DNA of 19,671 bases from JAKFEW01 sp036675505 (GTDB taxonomy: Bacteria; Cyanobacteriota; Sericytochromatia; S15B-MN24; JAQBPE01): NCBI GenBank assembly GCA_036675505.1, contig JAKFEW010000010.1, positions 1 to 19,671 on the forward strand. The letters are read 5' to 3'. This document shows, in pieces, positions 7,221-14,703 of the stretch. Below the pieces are notes generated by a model. It did not search any database. It saw nothing but the letters and a program-made list of their open reading frames with translations, and was not told the DNA's origin. The translations under genes and the position numbers were made by a program. How positions within the stretch are numbered: the stretch's first letter is position 1; each line of letters begins with the position of its first letter.

Positions 7221-7961
7221 ATGAACGTGCGCGGCAAGGTCGTGATCATCACCGGCGCGGGCCGCGGCATCGGCCGCGCCACGGCCTTGCTGCTCGCCGC
7301 GGCAGGCGCCCAGGTCGCCGTGGTCGATCGCGAGGCCGGGCTCGCCGAGGCCGTGGCGACCGAGATCGAGCGCGCAGGCGGCCTGGCGCTCGCCGTGCCC
7401 ACCGACGTGGCTCGCCGCGCCCAGGTCGAGCACATGGCCAAGCACGTGCACGACCACTGGGGCCGCATCGACGTGCTGATCAACAACGCCGGCGTCACGG
7501 CCGACGCCCAGCTCGCCAAGCTGACGGACGAGGCCTTCGACCGCGTGCTCGACGTGAACCTCAAGGGCGTGTTCCTCTGCACGCAGGCCGTCGCGCCCTT
7601 CATGGCCGCGGCCGGGCGCGGCAAGATCATCAACGCCGCGAGCACCGTCGGCCTGCACGGCAACTTCGGCCAGACCAACTACGCGGCCTCGAAGGGCGGC
7701 GTGATCGCGATGACCAAGACCTGGGCCAAGGAGCTCGGCCCCAAGGGCATCACGGCCAACGCCGTGGCGCCGGGCTTCGTGCAGACCGAGATGACGGCGA
7801 GCGTGCCCGAGAAGGTGCTCGAGATGGCCCGCGCGCGCACGCCGATCGGGCGGCTCGGCACGCCCGCGGACATCGCGGGCGTCTACCTGTTCCTGGCATC
7901 GGACGCCTCGGACTTCGTGAACGGCCAGGTGATCGCGGCCGACGGCGGCATGGGCGGCTGA
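7221..7961 (+). CDS. fabG: Short-chain dehydrogenase/reductase, FabG-type 3-oxoacyl-reductase
   Basis: The 246-residue length is typical of classical SDRs. The NAD(P)-binding TGAGRGIG lies at 11-18, NNAG at 88-91, catalytic Ser141, Tyr154 and Lys158 in YAASK, and the APGFVQTEM loop follows. The pattern NAASTVGLHGNFGQTNYAASK is closest to FabG, the NADPH-dependent 3-oxoacyl-ACP reductase of type II fatty acid synthesis. Acetoacetyl-CoA reductase (PhaB) or another SDR substrate cannot be excluded, and no other fab genes are adjacent. The ATG has GGGAGG upstream. It leads a two-gene unit with the CPBP protease 25 nt downstream. Confidence 0.85.
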   Translation: MNVRGKVVIITGAGRGIGRATALLLAAAGAQVAVVDREAGLAEAVATEIERAGGLALAVPTDVARRAQVEHMAKHVHDHWGRIDVLINNAGVTADAQLAKLTDEAFDRVLDVNLKGVFLCTQAVAPFMAAAGRGKIINAASTVGLHGNFGQTNYAASKGGVIAMTKTWAKELGPKGITANAVAPGFVQTEMTASVPEKVLEMARARTPIGRLGTPADIAGVYLFLASDASDFVNGQVIAADGGMGG

Positions 7962-7986
7962 GCCGCGAGCCTGTCCGGAGCCGCCG

Positions 7987-8718
7987 ATGGACCTGATGCC
8001 GTTCGTCTCCCTCATGGCCCACGTCGCGCCGGGCGTGCTGGTCGGCGCCGTGATCCTGGCGGTGCTGCCCGCCCACCAGCCGGCGTTCCGGCTCGTCGTC
8101 TACATGCTGCTCTTCGTCCTGATCCGGGACGCCATGACCCCGCTCGAGCTGTGGGACCTCTCGCAGGCGGGCGAGCTGCGGTTCATCGAGAACGGGCCGG
8201 TGCTCGTCCTGCTGGGCCTGGCGGCGCTCGGCCTCGTGGGGCTCGCCGAGCGCTTCGATCCGGAATTGCGCGCGCTGCGCAGGCCCTTCGTGGGGAGCCG
8301 GCTCAAGGCGATCGCGGGCGGGCTCGTGGGGGCCGCGGCGATCGCGGGCCCGCTGATCGCCTACTACCACACGCTACCGCCAGGCGACCGGCTGCCCGCG
8401 ATGCCGCTCGCGCTCTGGCCCGCGCTGCTCACGCTCTGCCTGCTCGGCAACTTCCTGGAGGAGGCGCTGTTCAGGGGCTGGTTCCAGGGCCTGCTGGCGC
8501 GCGACGCCCCCCCGCGGCGCGCGGCGCTGAGCTCGGCGCTCTTCTTCGCGTTCTTCCACGTGTTCCTCGCCCTCACGGTCACGGGGCTCGGCTGGCCGAT
8601 CATCGCCTTTACGTTCTACGAGGGGCTGATCGCGGCCTTCGTCTGCATGCGGCTCGGCCTGGTCGCCGCCACGCTCAGCCACGGCGTCGCGATCTTCCTG
8701 CTCGCGGCGGGCCTCTGA
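7987..8718 (+). CDS. CPBP family intramembrane glutamic endopeptidase
   Basis: The 243-residue protein is mostly transmembrane helices, ~7 by hydrophobicity. It carries the three CPBP/Abi signatures: EEALFR (Glu158, Glu159, Arg163), FFAFFH (His191) and a C-terminal SHGVAIF (His232). Glu159 and the histidines are expected to form the active site, as in Rce1-type enzymes. In bacteria such proteins process prenylated or small peptides and often give bacteriocin self-immunity, but no peptide gene is adjacent. GGAG precedes the ATG. Confidence 0.88.
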   Translation: MDLMPFVSLMAHVAPGVLVGAVILAVLPAHQPAFRLVVYMLLFVLIRDAMTPLELWDLSQAGELRFIENGPVLVLLGLAALGLVGLAERFDPELRALRRPFVGSRLKAIAGGLVGAAAIAGPLIAYYHTLPPGDRLPAMPLALWPALLTLCLLGNFLEEALFRGWFQGLLARDAPPRRAALSSALFFAFFHVFLALTVTGLGWPIIAFTFYEGLIAAFVCMRLGLVAATLSHGVAIFLLAAGL

Positions 8719-8749
8719 GGCCGCGCGACAGCGTCTCGAAGCCAGCCGC

Positions 8750-9160
8750 TCAGGCCGGTCGGTCAAGCTCCGTGAAAGCGGCCAGGCGCGCGCGGAGCGC
8801 GTCGTCGATCGGCAGGGTGACTTGCCGCTCGTGGTCGAACATGACCTGCACCGTGCGACCCCGCGCGATTTCACGCCGCGACGCCCGCTCGGCGATCGCG
8901 TAGGCCAGGTGGAAGCTCTTGCCACCGACCTGGGTCACCGTGACCGTGAGGTCGAGCACCTCGCCGAAGCGCGCGGGCGACAGGTAGGTGCAGACGGCCT
9001 CGGCGAGCAAGAAATCGAAGCCGCCGAAGGCGTCGCCCATGAGTTCCCGCCAGAAGGCGGCGCGGGCTTCCTCGAAGTACGTGAGGTAGACCGCGTTGTT
9101 CACGTGCTGGTAGAGGTCGCAGTCGCGGAAGCGGACCGCGAGGGTGTGCGTGAAGGTCAC
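8750..9160 (-). CDS. Hotdog-fold acyl-CoA thioesterase (YbgC/4-hydroxybenzoyl-CoA type)
   Basis: The 136-residue protein has the signature FRDCDLYQHVNNAVYLTYFEE, where DxD (13/15) and HVNN are the catalytic and CoA-binding residues of 4-hydroxybenzoyl-CoA/YbgC thioesterases. The length matches a single-hotdog family that works as dimers or tetramers. The start is GTG at 9160, overlapping the TGA of the upstream acetyltransferase gene (GTGA), so translation is probably coupled. The natural acyl-CoA is unknown. It ends 31 nt from the convergent CPBP gene. Confidence 0.88.
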   Translation of the reverse strand: MTFTHTLAVRFRDCDLYQHVNNAVYLTYFEEARAAFWRELMGDAFGGFDFLLAEAVCTYLSPARFGEVLDLTVTVTQVGGKSFHLAYAIAERASRREIARGRTVQVMFDHERQVTLPIDDALRARLAAFTELDRPA

Positions 9161-9819
9161 GGCGCAGGCCGGCTCGCGAGCGGCTGGCGGGCGTACGCGG
9201 CCAGGCCCGCTTCCAGCTCGGCGATGAAGCGCGCGGCGTGCAAGCCGTCGGCCAGCGCGTGGTGCAACTGCACGTGCAGCGGCATCACCTTCCGGCCCGC
9301 GCGCTCGGTCAGCCGGCCCCAGGCCAGGCGCGGGAACGCGTCGTCGCCGCCGCTCGCGGCCTGGGTCAGGCCCGTGAAGCCGAGCCAGGGCAGGCAGCTC
9401 AAGAAGACCATGTCGTCCCGCCCGGGCTCGTCTTGCAGCAAAGCGGGCGCGGTCTCGGCCGCGCGGATCGCGGGCGCGCAACGGGCCAGGAACGTGGCGA
9501 GGTCCGGGTCGTAGTCCACGATGCAGAGGTTGAAGAGGTCTTCCCGCCAGGGCACCGTGAAGGAGGGGTGCACGACGTCGTGGCGCACGACCTGCTCGCC
9601 GCGGATCCGCAGGCGGAAGGCTTCCACGGCGTTGGTCGCCTTCGTCGCCTGGTGGATCATGGCCGGGTAGAAAGGCAGCCCGGCCGCCTTGATCGCCCGG
9701 TGCCACTCGGTCAGGTCCAGCTCGACCGTGACGCTGAAGTAGGGCTGGGCGAGCCCGCGGAACATGCGGTAGTGATCGCGGCGCGGCCAGGTTTCGAGGT
9801 CGATTTCGGTGATGCTCAT
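9157..9819 (-). CDS. CatA-like O-acetyltransferase (chloramphenicol acetyltransferase family)
   Basis: The 220-residue length equals that of classical CAT trimers. The catalytic HHALADG (His186/187) near the C-terminus and the preceding LSCLPWLGFTGLTQA match the CAT fold, as do the N-terminal WPRRDHYRMF and VTVELDLTEWH. CATs transfer acetyl from acetyl-CoA to a hydroxyl. Whether chloramphenicol is a substrate cannot be told; many chromosomal relatives have other or unknown acceptors. The ATG at 9819 has only a weak ribosome site. It is overlapped by the thioesterase gene, an unusual pairing of an acyl-CoA consumer and an acyl-CoA hydrolase. Confidence 0.85.
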   Translation of the reverse strand: MSITEIDLETWPRRDHYRMFRGLAQPYFSVTVELDLTEWHRAIKAAGLPFYPAMIHQATKATNAVEAFRLRIRGEQVVRHDVVHPSFTVPWREDLFNLCIVDYDPDLATFLARCAPAIRAAETAPALLQDEPGRDDMVFLSCLPWLGFTGLTQAASGGDDAFPRLAWGRLTERAGRKVMPLHVQLHHALADGLHAARFIAELEAGLAAYARQPLASRPAP

Positions 9820-9869
9820 GGGGCGGTTCTCAAATGGGACCCCCCACGATATCACACCCGCCTGCCGCG

Positions 9870-9897
9870 GTGACGGCCGGGGACACGCGGGTATGAA
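9870..9897 (+). promoter_or_regulatory. Probable promoter of the TPR hypothetical gene
   Basis: GTGACG (9870-9875) and TATGAA (9892-9897) are 16 nt apart, each 4 of 6 to the sigma70 consensus. They give a ~46-nt leader with GGAGG 8 nt before the ATG. Confidence 0.4.
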
Positions 9898-9949
9898 GCA
9901 CGGACGGTCCGGCATTCCCCATTCCGCGCGCTGCAGGAGGATTCGTCCT

Positions 9950-10732
9950 ATGGGCTACGGCACCCGTTTCGAAGGCTGTTTCACGCTCGACCACCCCCTC
10001 GCGCCCGCGCACGCCGCCTACCTCGCCGCGTTCGCCGACACCCGCCGGGTCAAGCGGGACGCCGCGCTCACCGCGGAGCGACCCGATCCCGTTCGCGCGG
10101 CGGTGGGCCTGGCCGTCGGCCCCGACGGCGGCTACTTCGTGGGCGCCGCGGGCGACCTCGGTCAGGAGCCCGGCGCGCCCGACGTCGTGGACTACAACGA
10201 GCCGCCGGGCGGCCAGCCGCACCTGTGGTGCTGCTGGCGCCCGACCGCGGACGGGGGTGGCCTGCACGTCGAGGACCACGGCTACCACTACGGCTACGTG
10301 CCGTGGCTCAAGCTCCTGGAGGCCCAGTTCCTGCGCCCGTGGGGCTACGCGCTCAGCGGCGAGGTGGGCTACCAGGGCGACCACGAGCGCGACCATGGCG
10401 TGATCGTCGCCACGTCGGCGGGGATCCAGCGCCGCCCGGCAGGCGGTCCGACCATCAACGGCAACGGCTACGGCAAGTACGAGCGCGGCATGTTCCTGCG
10501 CGCGATGGGCGAGGCCGAGAAGGCCTTCATGGCCTTCGCTTACGCGGCCGCCTGGTCGCCCGAGTGGTCCGAGGCGATCTGGCAACATGGCATCGCGTTC
10601 GGCCAGGCGGGCGAGGCCGAGGAGGCGTTCGTGCTGCTCGACCGGGCGATCGCGCTCGAGCCCGACCCGGCGCAGCGCGACACGATGATCAACACGCTCG
10701 CGCGCATCAAGAACCCCGTGCAAGCGCCATGA
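9950..10732 (+). CDS. Conserved hypothetical protein with C-terminal TPR repeats
   Basis: The 260-residue protein has two parts. Residues 1-170 (MGYGTRFEGCFTLDHPL, PHLWCCWRPTADG, PWLKLLEAQFLRPWGY, LSGEVGYQGD) belong to an unnamed small-domain family that I recall in many bacteria and phages, usually as a stand-alone protein. Residues ~180-255 look like two TPR units (GEAEKAFMAFAYAAAWSPE, GEAEEAFVLLDRAIALEPD), a protein-interaction module. No signal peptide, so it is probably cytoplasmic. Function unknown. GGAGG precedes the ATG. Confidence 0.8.
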   Translation: MGYGTRFEGCFTLDHPLAPAHAAYLAAFADTRRVKRDAALTAERPDPVRAAVGLAVGPDGGYFVGAAGDLGQEPGAPDVVDYNEPPGGQPHLWCCWRPTADGGGLHVEDHGYHYGYVPWLKLLEAQFLRPWGYALSGEVGYQGDHERDHGVIVATSAGIQRRPAGGPTINGNGYGKYERGMFLRAMGEAEKAFMAFAYAAAWSPEWSEAIWQHGIAFGQAGEAEEAFVLLDRAIALEPDPAQRDTMINTLARIKNPVQAP

Positions 10733-10878
10733 TCAAGGCCTGCCCCTGGGCATGCACGATGCGGCCGGTGCCGGGGTCCACGCCAGGTGCCACACGGCCA
10801 GGCCGGGTATGAAATCGGTCGCAGGGCTTTCCGCCCCTTCCTCGGCGAGGAGCATCCCGGCTCATTGGAGGGATCCCC

Positions 10879-11277
10879 ATGCTTGCCCACGTCCTCGTGA
10901 CCACCGCGGCCGTAGCCGCGCTCTCCACCTCCGACGTCCGCCACCCGGCCATCGACGGCGGCCCGGTGCTGGGGCAACCTCGCGCCGCCGTCGTTCGATC
11001 GTTCGCGGAGAACGGCTGGACGCACGAGCCTGCGCGTTCGGGTCGCGACACGGCCTTTTTCGGGCAGGCCGGCGTCCACCTGGACGTCACGATCACCTTC
11101 GACCGTGGCGGGAAGGCGCGCGCGGCGCGCGTCCGCCCGTGGCGGGACGAGACGTCTGAAGCGTTCATCGCCCGCCACTACGCGGGCTTGCTCCGCTGGC
11201 TGATGGGCGCCGGGCGCTACAAGATCGCCAAGCAATTCGAGAACGGCGAGCTGGTCGGCCTCGACGTCGGCCTCTAG
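10879..11277 (+). CDS. Small hypothetical, probably exported, protein
   Basis: The 132-residue protein starts with a hydrophobic stretch (LAHVLVTTAAVAALSTS) that may be a signal peptide, although it lacks N-terminal basic residues. The rest is a small alpha/beta domain (GQPRAAVVRSFAENGW, LDVTITFDRGGKA) with no named family. GGAGGG lies upstream of the ATG. It is followed after 6 nt by the methyltransferase gene, so they are likely cotranscribed. The 146 nt before it hold GGGTATGAA at 10805-10813, a weak -10 candidate, and nothing else recognisable. Confidence 0.65.
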   Translation: MLAHVLVTTAAVAALSTSDVRHPAIDGGPVLGQPRAAVVRSFAENGWTHEPARSGRDTAFFGQAGVHLDVTITFDRGGKARAARVRPWRDETSEAFIARHYAGLLRWLMGAGRYKIAKQFENGELVGLDVGL

Positions 11278-11283
11278 GCGGCC

Positions 11284-12123
11284 ATGACCTACCTGGATTT
11301 CGAAGCGGACCTGACGTCGCCTGCCGGCGTGGCCCTGTACGACGAGTTGCCGCTCTGGTCGGCGTTGGCGGGCGACTTGCTGCTCGCGGAAGTCCCGCTC
11401 GGGCCGGATCAGACCTTCCTCGACGTCGGCTGCGGGACGGGCTTTCCCCTGCTGGAGCTGGCCCAGCGCCTGGGACCGACCTGCCGGGGTCACGGCATCG
11501 ATCCCTGGACGCAGGCGCTCGACCGGGCCCGGGCCAAGTGCGCCGCCTGGGGGCTTCCAAACGTCGAGCTCGTGGCTGGGAGCGCGGCTGCGCTGCCCTA
11601 CCCCGACGCCAAGTTCGACCTGATCGTCTCGAACCTGGGGCTCAACAACTTCGCCGAACCCGCGCTGGCCCTCGCGGAGTGCCGGCGGGTGCTGAAGCCG
11701 GATGGGCTGCTCGCCCTGACCACGAACCTGCGCGGCCACATGCGGGAATTCTACGAGGTCTTCGACGCCACCCTGGACGCGCTGGGCGATGAGGACGCCC
11801 GCCTCGCCCTGCGTCGCCACGTCGAGAGCCGCCATACGGGCCAGTCCCTGCGTGGTTTCCTGCAAGCAGGCGGCTTCGAGTGCGTTCGGATCCGCGAAAC
11901 CGTTGCGACCCTGCGGTTTCACGATGGCACGGCGTTGCTGAACCACCACTTCATCAAGCTCGGCTTCCTGGGGGCCTGGAAGGCGGCGGTGCCAGCCGAA
12001 AGGCGCCTGGAGACCTTTTCGCGGCTGGAGGTGCGCCTGAACGACCACGCCCGCGCGCGCGGCGAGCTGGCCCTGGCGATTCCGCTGGCTTACGTCGAAG
12101 GCCGGCCCACCGCCCGCCCCTGA
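11284..12123 (+). CDS. SAM-dependent class I methyltransferase
   Basis: The 279-residue protein has motif I LDVGCGTGFP (46-55), an acidic end of strand 2 in GHGIDPW, GSAAALPYPDAKFDLIVSN (motifs II-III) and the RVLKPDGLLALTTN segment of type-11 methyltransferases. These bind S-adenosylmethionine in a Rossmann fold. The C-terminal ~100 residues are helical and probably set the acceptor, which I cannot identify. The gene is close behind the small exported-protein gene. Confidence 0.88.
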   Translation: MTYLDFEADLTSPAGVALYDELPLWSALAGDLLLAEVPLGPDQTFLDVGCGTGFPLLELAQRLGPTCRGHGIDPWTQALDRARAKCAAWGLPNVELVAGSAAALPYPDAKFDLIVSNLGLNNFAEPALALAECRRVLKPDGLLALTTNLRGHMREFYEVFDATLDALGDEDARLALRRHVESRHTGQSLRGFLQAGGFECVRIRETVATLRFHDGTALLNHHFIKLGFLGAWKAAVPAERRLETFSRLEVRLNDHARARGELALAIPLAYVEGRPTARP

Positions 12124-12176
12124 GCGGTCAGCGCTCGCGCGTGGCCTCGCTCGGGTCCGGGCAGCCCTCCCGCGGG

Positions 12177-12185
12177 TGCTATCTT
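12177..12185 (+). promoter_or_regulatory. Extended -10 promoter of the beta-helix gene
   Basis: TGCTATCTT is a TGn-extended -10 (TATCTT at 12180-12185) about 60 nt before the ATG at 12246, within the 122-nt gap after the methyltransferase gene. No -35 is apparent. Confidence 0.35.
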
Positions 12186-12245
12186 GGGTCCGGCGTTTCA
12201 ACCCAGGGGCAAGACGATGACGCCGGCCCGGGAAGGAAGTGGATC

Positions 12246-13211
12246 ATGGACGCCCTTCGGCCAGGCGAGGACCTCCAGGCCGCACTCGACGCCCTGGCGC
12301 CGGGGGCGATCTTGCGGCTGGCGGCCGGCGAACACCGCATGGAAGCCCCGTTGCGCCTCCTCCGCGGCGTCCGGCTCATCGGCGCGGGGGCGGCACATAC
12401 GCGGATCACGCGGCTGCGCACGCCCCACACCCACATCATCGAGGCGCGCCTGCCCACCAGCGAGGCGCTATGGCTCGAGGAGCTCGCGATCGCCTGGGCC
12501 GACGGCTGTGAGGACCGCCCCGGCGCGTATCTGTTCCAGTCGGACGTGCTCGTCGTGGCTGGCGGCCAGGTCGCGCTGCGCGGCTGCCGCCTCGCCGGCA
12601 GCGCGGACGAGCACGGACGGTCGAACGACATGTACGGCGGCTCGGGGCTGCGCGTGGCAGGCGACGGCAAGGTGCGGGCAGAAGGCTGCGAGTTCGTGAC
12701 CCACGGCGGGCACGGCGTAATGGCGGGCAACCGGGCAGTGCTGGCGCTCGCGAACTGCTGGGTGGCTGACAACCGCGGCAGCGGGCTGCTTGCCGAGGGG
12801 GAGGCCGCCGTCGAGGCCCGCGCGACGGCGTTCGTTGAAAACGACCGCGGCGGTGTCGCGGCCTTCGGCGCCGCTGCGGTCGCGCTCGTGGCGGCCACGG
12901 TCCAGGCCAACCGGCGAGCCGGCGTCCGGCTCGCCGCGACCGGAGCCGGGAGGCTGGAGGAATGCACGATCGAGGCGAACACCGGGCCGGGCGTCGAAGT
13001 CGAGGTGGGGACGCTGACGATCGTCGGCGGCGTGATCCGCCGGAACGGGGGCGATGGCCTTGCGGTCGCCGCGCGTTGCCACGTGGTGGCGGTCGACCTC
13101 GTCATCGAGGAGAACCGCGGCTTCGGCGTCGTCGCGGCCACGGGCGCGACCGTCGAGCTGACCCGCGCCGCGATCCTCGGCAACTCGCGCGGCGGCGTCG
13201 AGCGCGTCTGA
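12246..13211 (+). CDS. Right-handed parallel beta-helix repeat protein
   Basis: The 321-residue protein begins with the usual cap of this fold (LQAALDALAPGAILRLAAGEH). About ten 20-25-residue coils follow, with repeated G-x-G/V-x-x-x-N-x-G patterns (GHGVMAGNRAVLALANC, GSGLLAEGEAAVEARATAF, GPGVEVEVGTLTIVGGVI). This is the pectin-lyase-like NosD/FBXO11 repeat type. No signal peptide and no catalytic site of a polysaccharide lyase are seen, so an intracellular binding or structural role is more likely. The ATG at 12246 has GGAAG upstream. It is the last gene before the redox cluster. Confidence 0.82.
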   Translation: MDALRPGEDLQAALDALAPGAILRLAAGEHRMEAPLRLLRGVRLIGAGAAHTRITRLRTPHTHIIEARLPTSEALWLEELAIAWADGCEDRPGAYLFQSDVLVVAGGQVALRGCRLAGSADEHGRSNDMYGGSGLRVAGDGKVRAEGCEFVTHGGHGVMAGNRAVLALANCWVADNRGSGLLAEGEAAVEARATAFVENDRGGVAAFGAAAVALVAATVQANRRAGVRLAATGAGRLEECTIEANTGPGVEVEVGTLTIVGGVIRRNGGDGLAVAARCHVVAVDLVIEENRGFGVVAATGATVELTRAAILGNSRGGVERV

Positions 13212-13292
13212 CACCGCTCGGGTCGCCGTACGGCGCAGGACATAGGTCGCTTCTCACCTCTCCCACGAAGCGTCCCAGCTTTTGCGTCGTAC

Positions 13293-13321
13293 TTGACATT
13301 AGTTCTACGTAGAACTATACT
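13293..13321 (+). promoter_or_regulatory. Sigma70 promoter of the doxX-pirin operon
   Basis: A perfect -35 TTGACA (13293-13298), a 17-nt spacer and -10 TATACT (13316-13321, 5 of 6) make this the best promoter in the window. The spacer is filled by a perfect palindrome, so an operator-bound protein would compete with RNA polymerase. Confidence 0.85.
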
Positions 13322-13341
13322 GAGAATGTTCTATGTAGAAC
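13301..13341. promoter_or_regulatory. Paired palindromic operators at the doxX promoter
   Basis: AGTTCTACGTAGAACT (13301-13316) is a perfect 16-bp palindrome between -35 and -10. GTTCTATGTAGAAC (13328-13341, one mismatch in the centre) covers the expected transcript start. Centres are 26 bp apart, about 2.5 helical turns. The same pair recurs at 19293-19334. Confidence 0.8.
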
Positions 13342-13375
13342 TAAGACAGACAGCCGCTCAGAAGGAGACCTCCCG

Positions 13376-13882
13376 ATGGCAACGATTTCCCACGTCAAGA
13401 CCCCCACGAAGGCTGGCCTCGCGAGCACGCTGCTGACGAAGGCGCTCGCGACCGACCACGACTACGGTTCGCTCGTGGCACGCGTGGCGCTCGGCGCCGT
13501 GATCTTCCCCCATGGCGCCCAGAAGGCGCTTGGGTGGTTCGGCGGCTACGGCTTCACCGGCACCATGGGCTTCTTCACGCAGCAGATGGGTATCCCCGCG
13601 CCATTCGCCCTCCTGGCGATCGCCGCGGAGTTCCTCGGCGCGCTGGGCCTCATCACGGGCGTGCTCGGCCGCTTGTCGGCCTTCGGCGTCGGCTTCACGA
13701 TGCTGGTCGCCGCGCTGACGGTACACCTGCCCAACGGCTTTTTCATGAACTGGATGGGGACCCAGAAGGGCGAAGGCATCGAGTTCTTCGTCCTCGCCAT
13801 CGGCCTCGCACTCACCGTGATGGTGAAGGGCTCCGGCGCGTACTCGGTCGACCGGGCGATCGCCAAGCAGATCGAGCGCTGA
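13376..13882 (+). CDS. DoxX family membrane protein
   Basis: The 168-residue protein has four hydrophobic helices and the DoxX signature (LVARVALGAVIFPHGAQKALGWFGG, LGALGLITGVLGRLSAFG). DoxX proteins are integral membrane proteins linked to respiratory quinone or thiosulfate redox chemistry and oxidative stress; the mechanism is unsettled. AAGGAG lies 9 nt before the ATG. It is the first gene behind the operator-controlled promoter and is followed after 47 nt by a pirin gene. Confidence 0.9.
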   Translation: MATISHVKTPTKAGLASTLLTKALATDHDYGSLVARVALGAVIFPHGAQKALGWFGGYGFTGTMGFFTQQMGIPAPFALLAIAAEFLGALGLITGVLGRLSAFGVGFTMLVAALTVHLPNGFFMNWMGTQKGEGIEFFVLAIGLALTVMVKGSGAYSVDRAIAKQIER

Positions 13883-13929
13883 AGCGGCCCCAACCAATCA
13901 TTTATGACGGAATCAGAGGAGGATTCACG

Positions 13930-14628
13930 ATGCTTACGCTTCGCCCCGCTACCGAGCGCGGCCATGCCGACCACGGCTGGCTCGACTCGTACCACACGTT
14001 CTCGTTCGCCGGTTACTTCGATCCGCGCCAGATGGGTTACTCCGTCCTGCGCGTGATCAACGAGGATCGCGTCGCGCCCGGCCAGGGCTTCGGCAAGCAC
14101 CCGCACCGCGACATGGAGATCATCTCCATCGTCTTGGACGGCGAGCTGGAGCACCAGGACTCGATCGGCAACAAGACCCGCATCAAGCCCGGTGAAGTGC
14201 AGCGCATGACCGCGGGCACCGGCGTGGTCCACAGCGAGTACAACCCGCAGCCCGCCAAGCCCGCCCACTTCCTGCAGATCTGGATCCTGCCTGAGAAGGA
14301 GGGCCTCCCGCCCTCGTACGCCCAAAAGATGTTCCCGGAGGAGGAGCGCCGCGGCGTGCTGCGTCGCGTCGTGTCTCCCGATGGCCGGGACGGCTCGATC
14401 TCGATCAACCAGGACGCGTCGCTCTACATGACGACCCTGGCGGACGGCGAGGGCGTCGAGCACGAGCTGCTCGACGGTCGTCGGGCGTACGTCCAGGTCC
14501 TGCGTGGCAAGGCCCTGATCGAAGGTCAGCCGCTCGAAGCGGGTGACGGCGCCCGGGTCCAGGACCAGGCCAAGCTCCGGATCGAAGGCGCCGGCGACGC
14601 CGAGGTGTTGCTGTTCGACCTTCCCTAG
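13930..14628 (+). CDS. Pirin family protein (YhaK/quercetinase-like bicupin)
   Basis: The 232-residue protein starts RGHADHGWLDSYHTFSFAGY and holds the cupin metal ligands His57 and His59 (HPH), His101 and Glu103 (HSE). Pirins of this length are Fe- or Ni-binding bicupins; some relatives oxidise quercetin in vitro, and others act as redox-sensing transcription cofactors. The C-terminal cupin lacks ligands, as usual. GGAGG lies upstream of the ATG. Second gene of the doxX operon; a strong hairpin follows the stop. Confidence 0.92.
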   Translation: MLTLRPATERGHADHGWLDSYHTFSFAGYFDPRQMGYSVLRVINEDRVAPGQGFGKHPHRDMEIISIVLDGELEHQDSIGNKTRIKPGEVQRMTAGTGVVHSEYNPQPAKPAHFLQIWILPEKEGLPPSYAQKMFPEEERRGVLRRVVSPDGRDGSISINQDASLYMTTLADGEGVEHELLDGRRAYVQVLRGKALIEGQPLEAGDGARVQDQAKLRIEGAGDAEVLLFDLP

Positions 14629-14651
14629 ACGGAACGAGATCAACCAAGCTT

Positions 14652-14688
14652 GAACCCCGGGCGACCACAATATGGTTGCCCGGGGTTC
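14652..14688. terminator. Hairpin between the converging operons
   Basis: GAACCCCGGGC and GCCCGGGGTTC form an 11-bp perfect stem, extended by about four further pairs (GACC/GGTT) around an AT loop. It starts 23 nt after the pirin stop and 15 nt from the opposing pirin stop. A run of T is lacking on both sides, but a stem of this strength may end both transcripts. Confidence 0.75.
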
Positions 14689-14703
14689 CGGCGCTACGTC
14701 CGG

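Noticed and set aside
8707..8724. Possible hairpin GGCCT-CTG-AGGCC at the CPBP gene stop
   Set aside because: Only 5 bp of stem and no T run; too common in GC-rich DNA to call a terminator.
9157..9819. Calling the acetyltransferase a chloramphenicol resistance gene
   Set aside because: Family motifs are clear, but sequence alone does not show the acceptor, and no mobile element flanks it.
13224..13235. Palindrome CGCCGTACGGCG after the beta-helix gene
   Set aside because: No loop and no T run, so a poor terminator; single copy, so no support as an operator.
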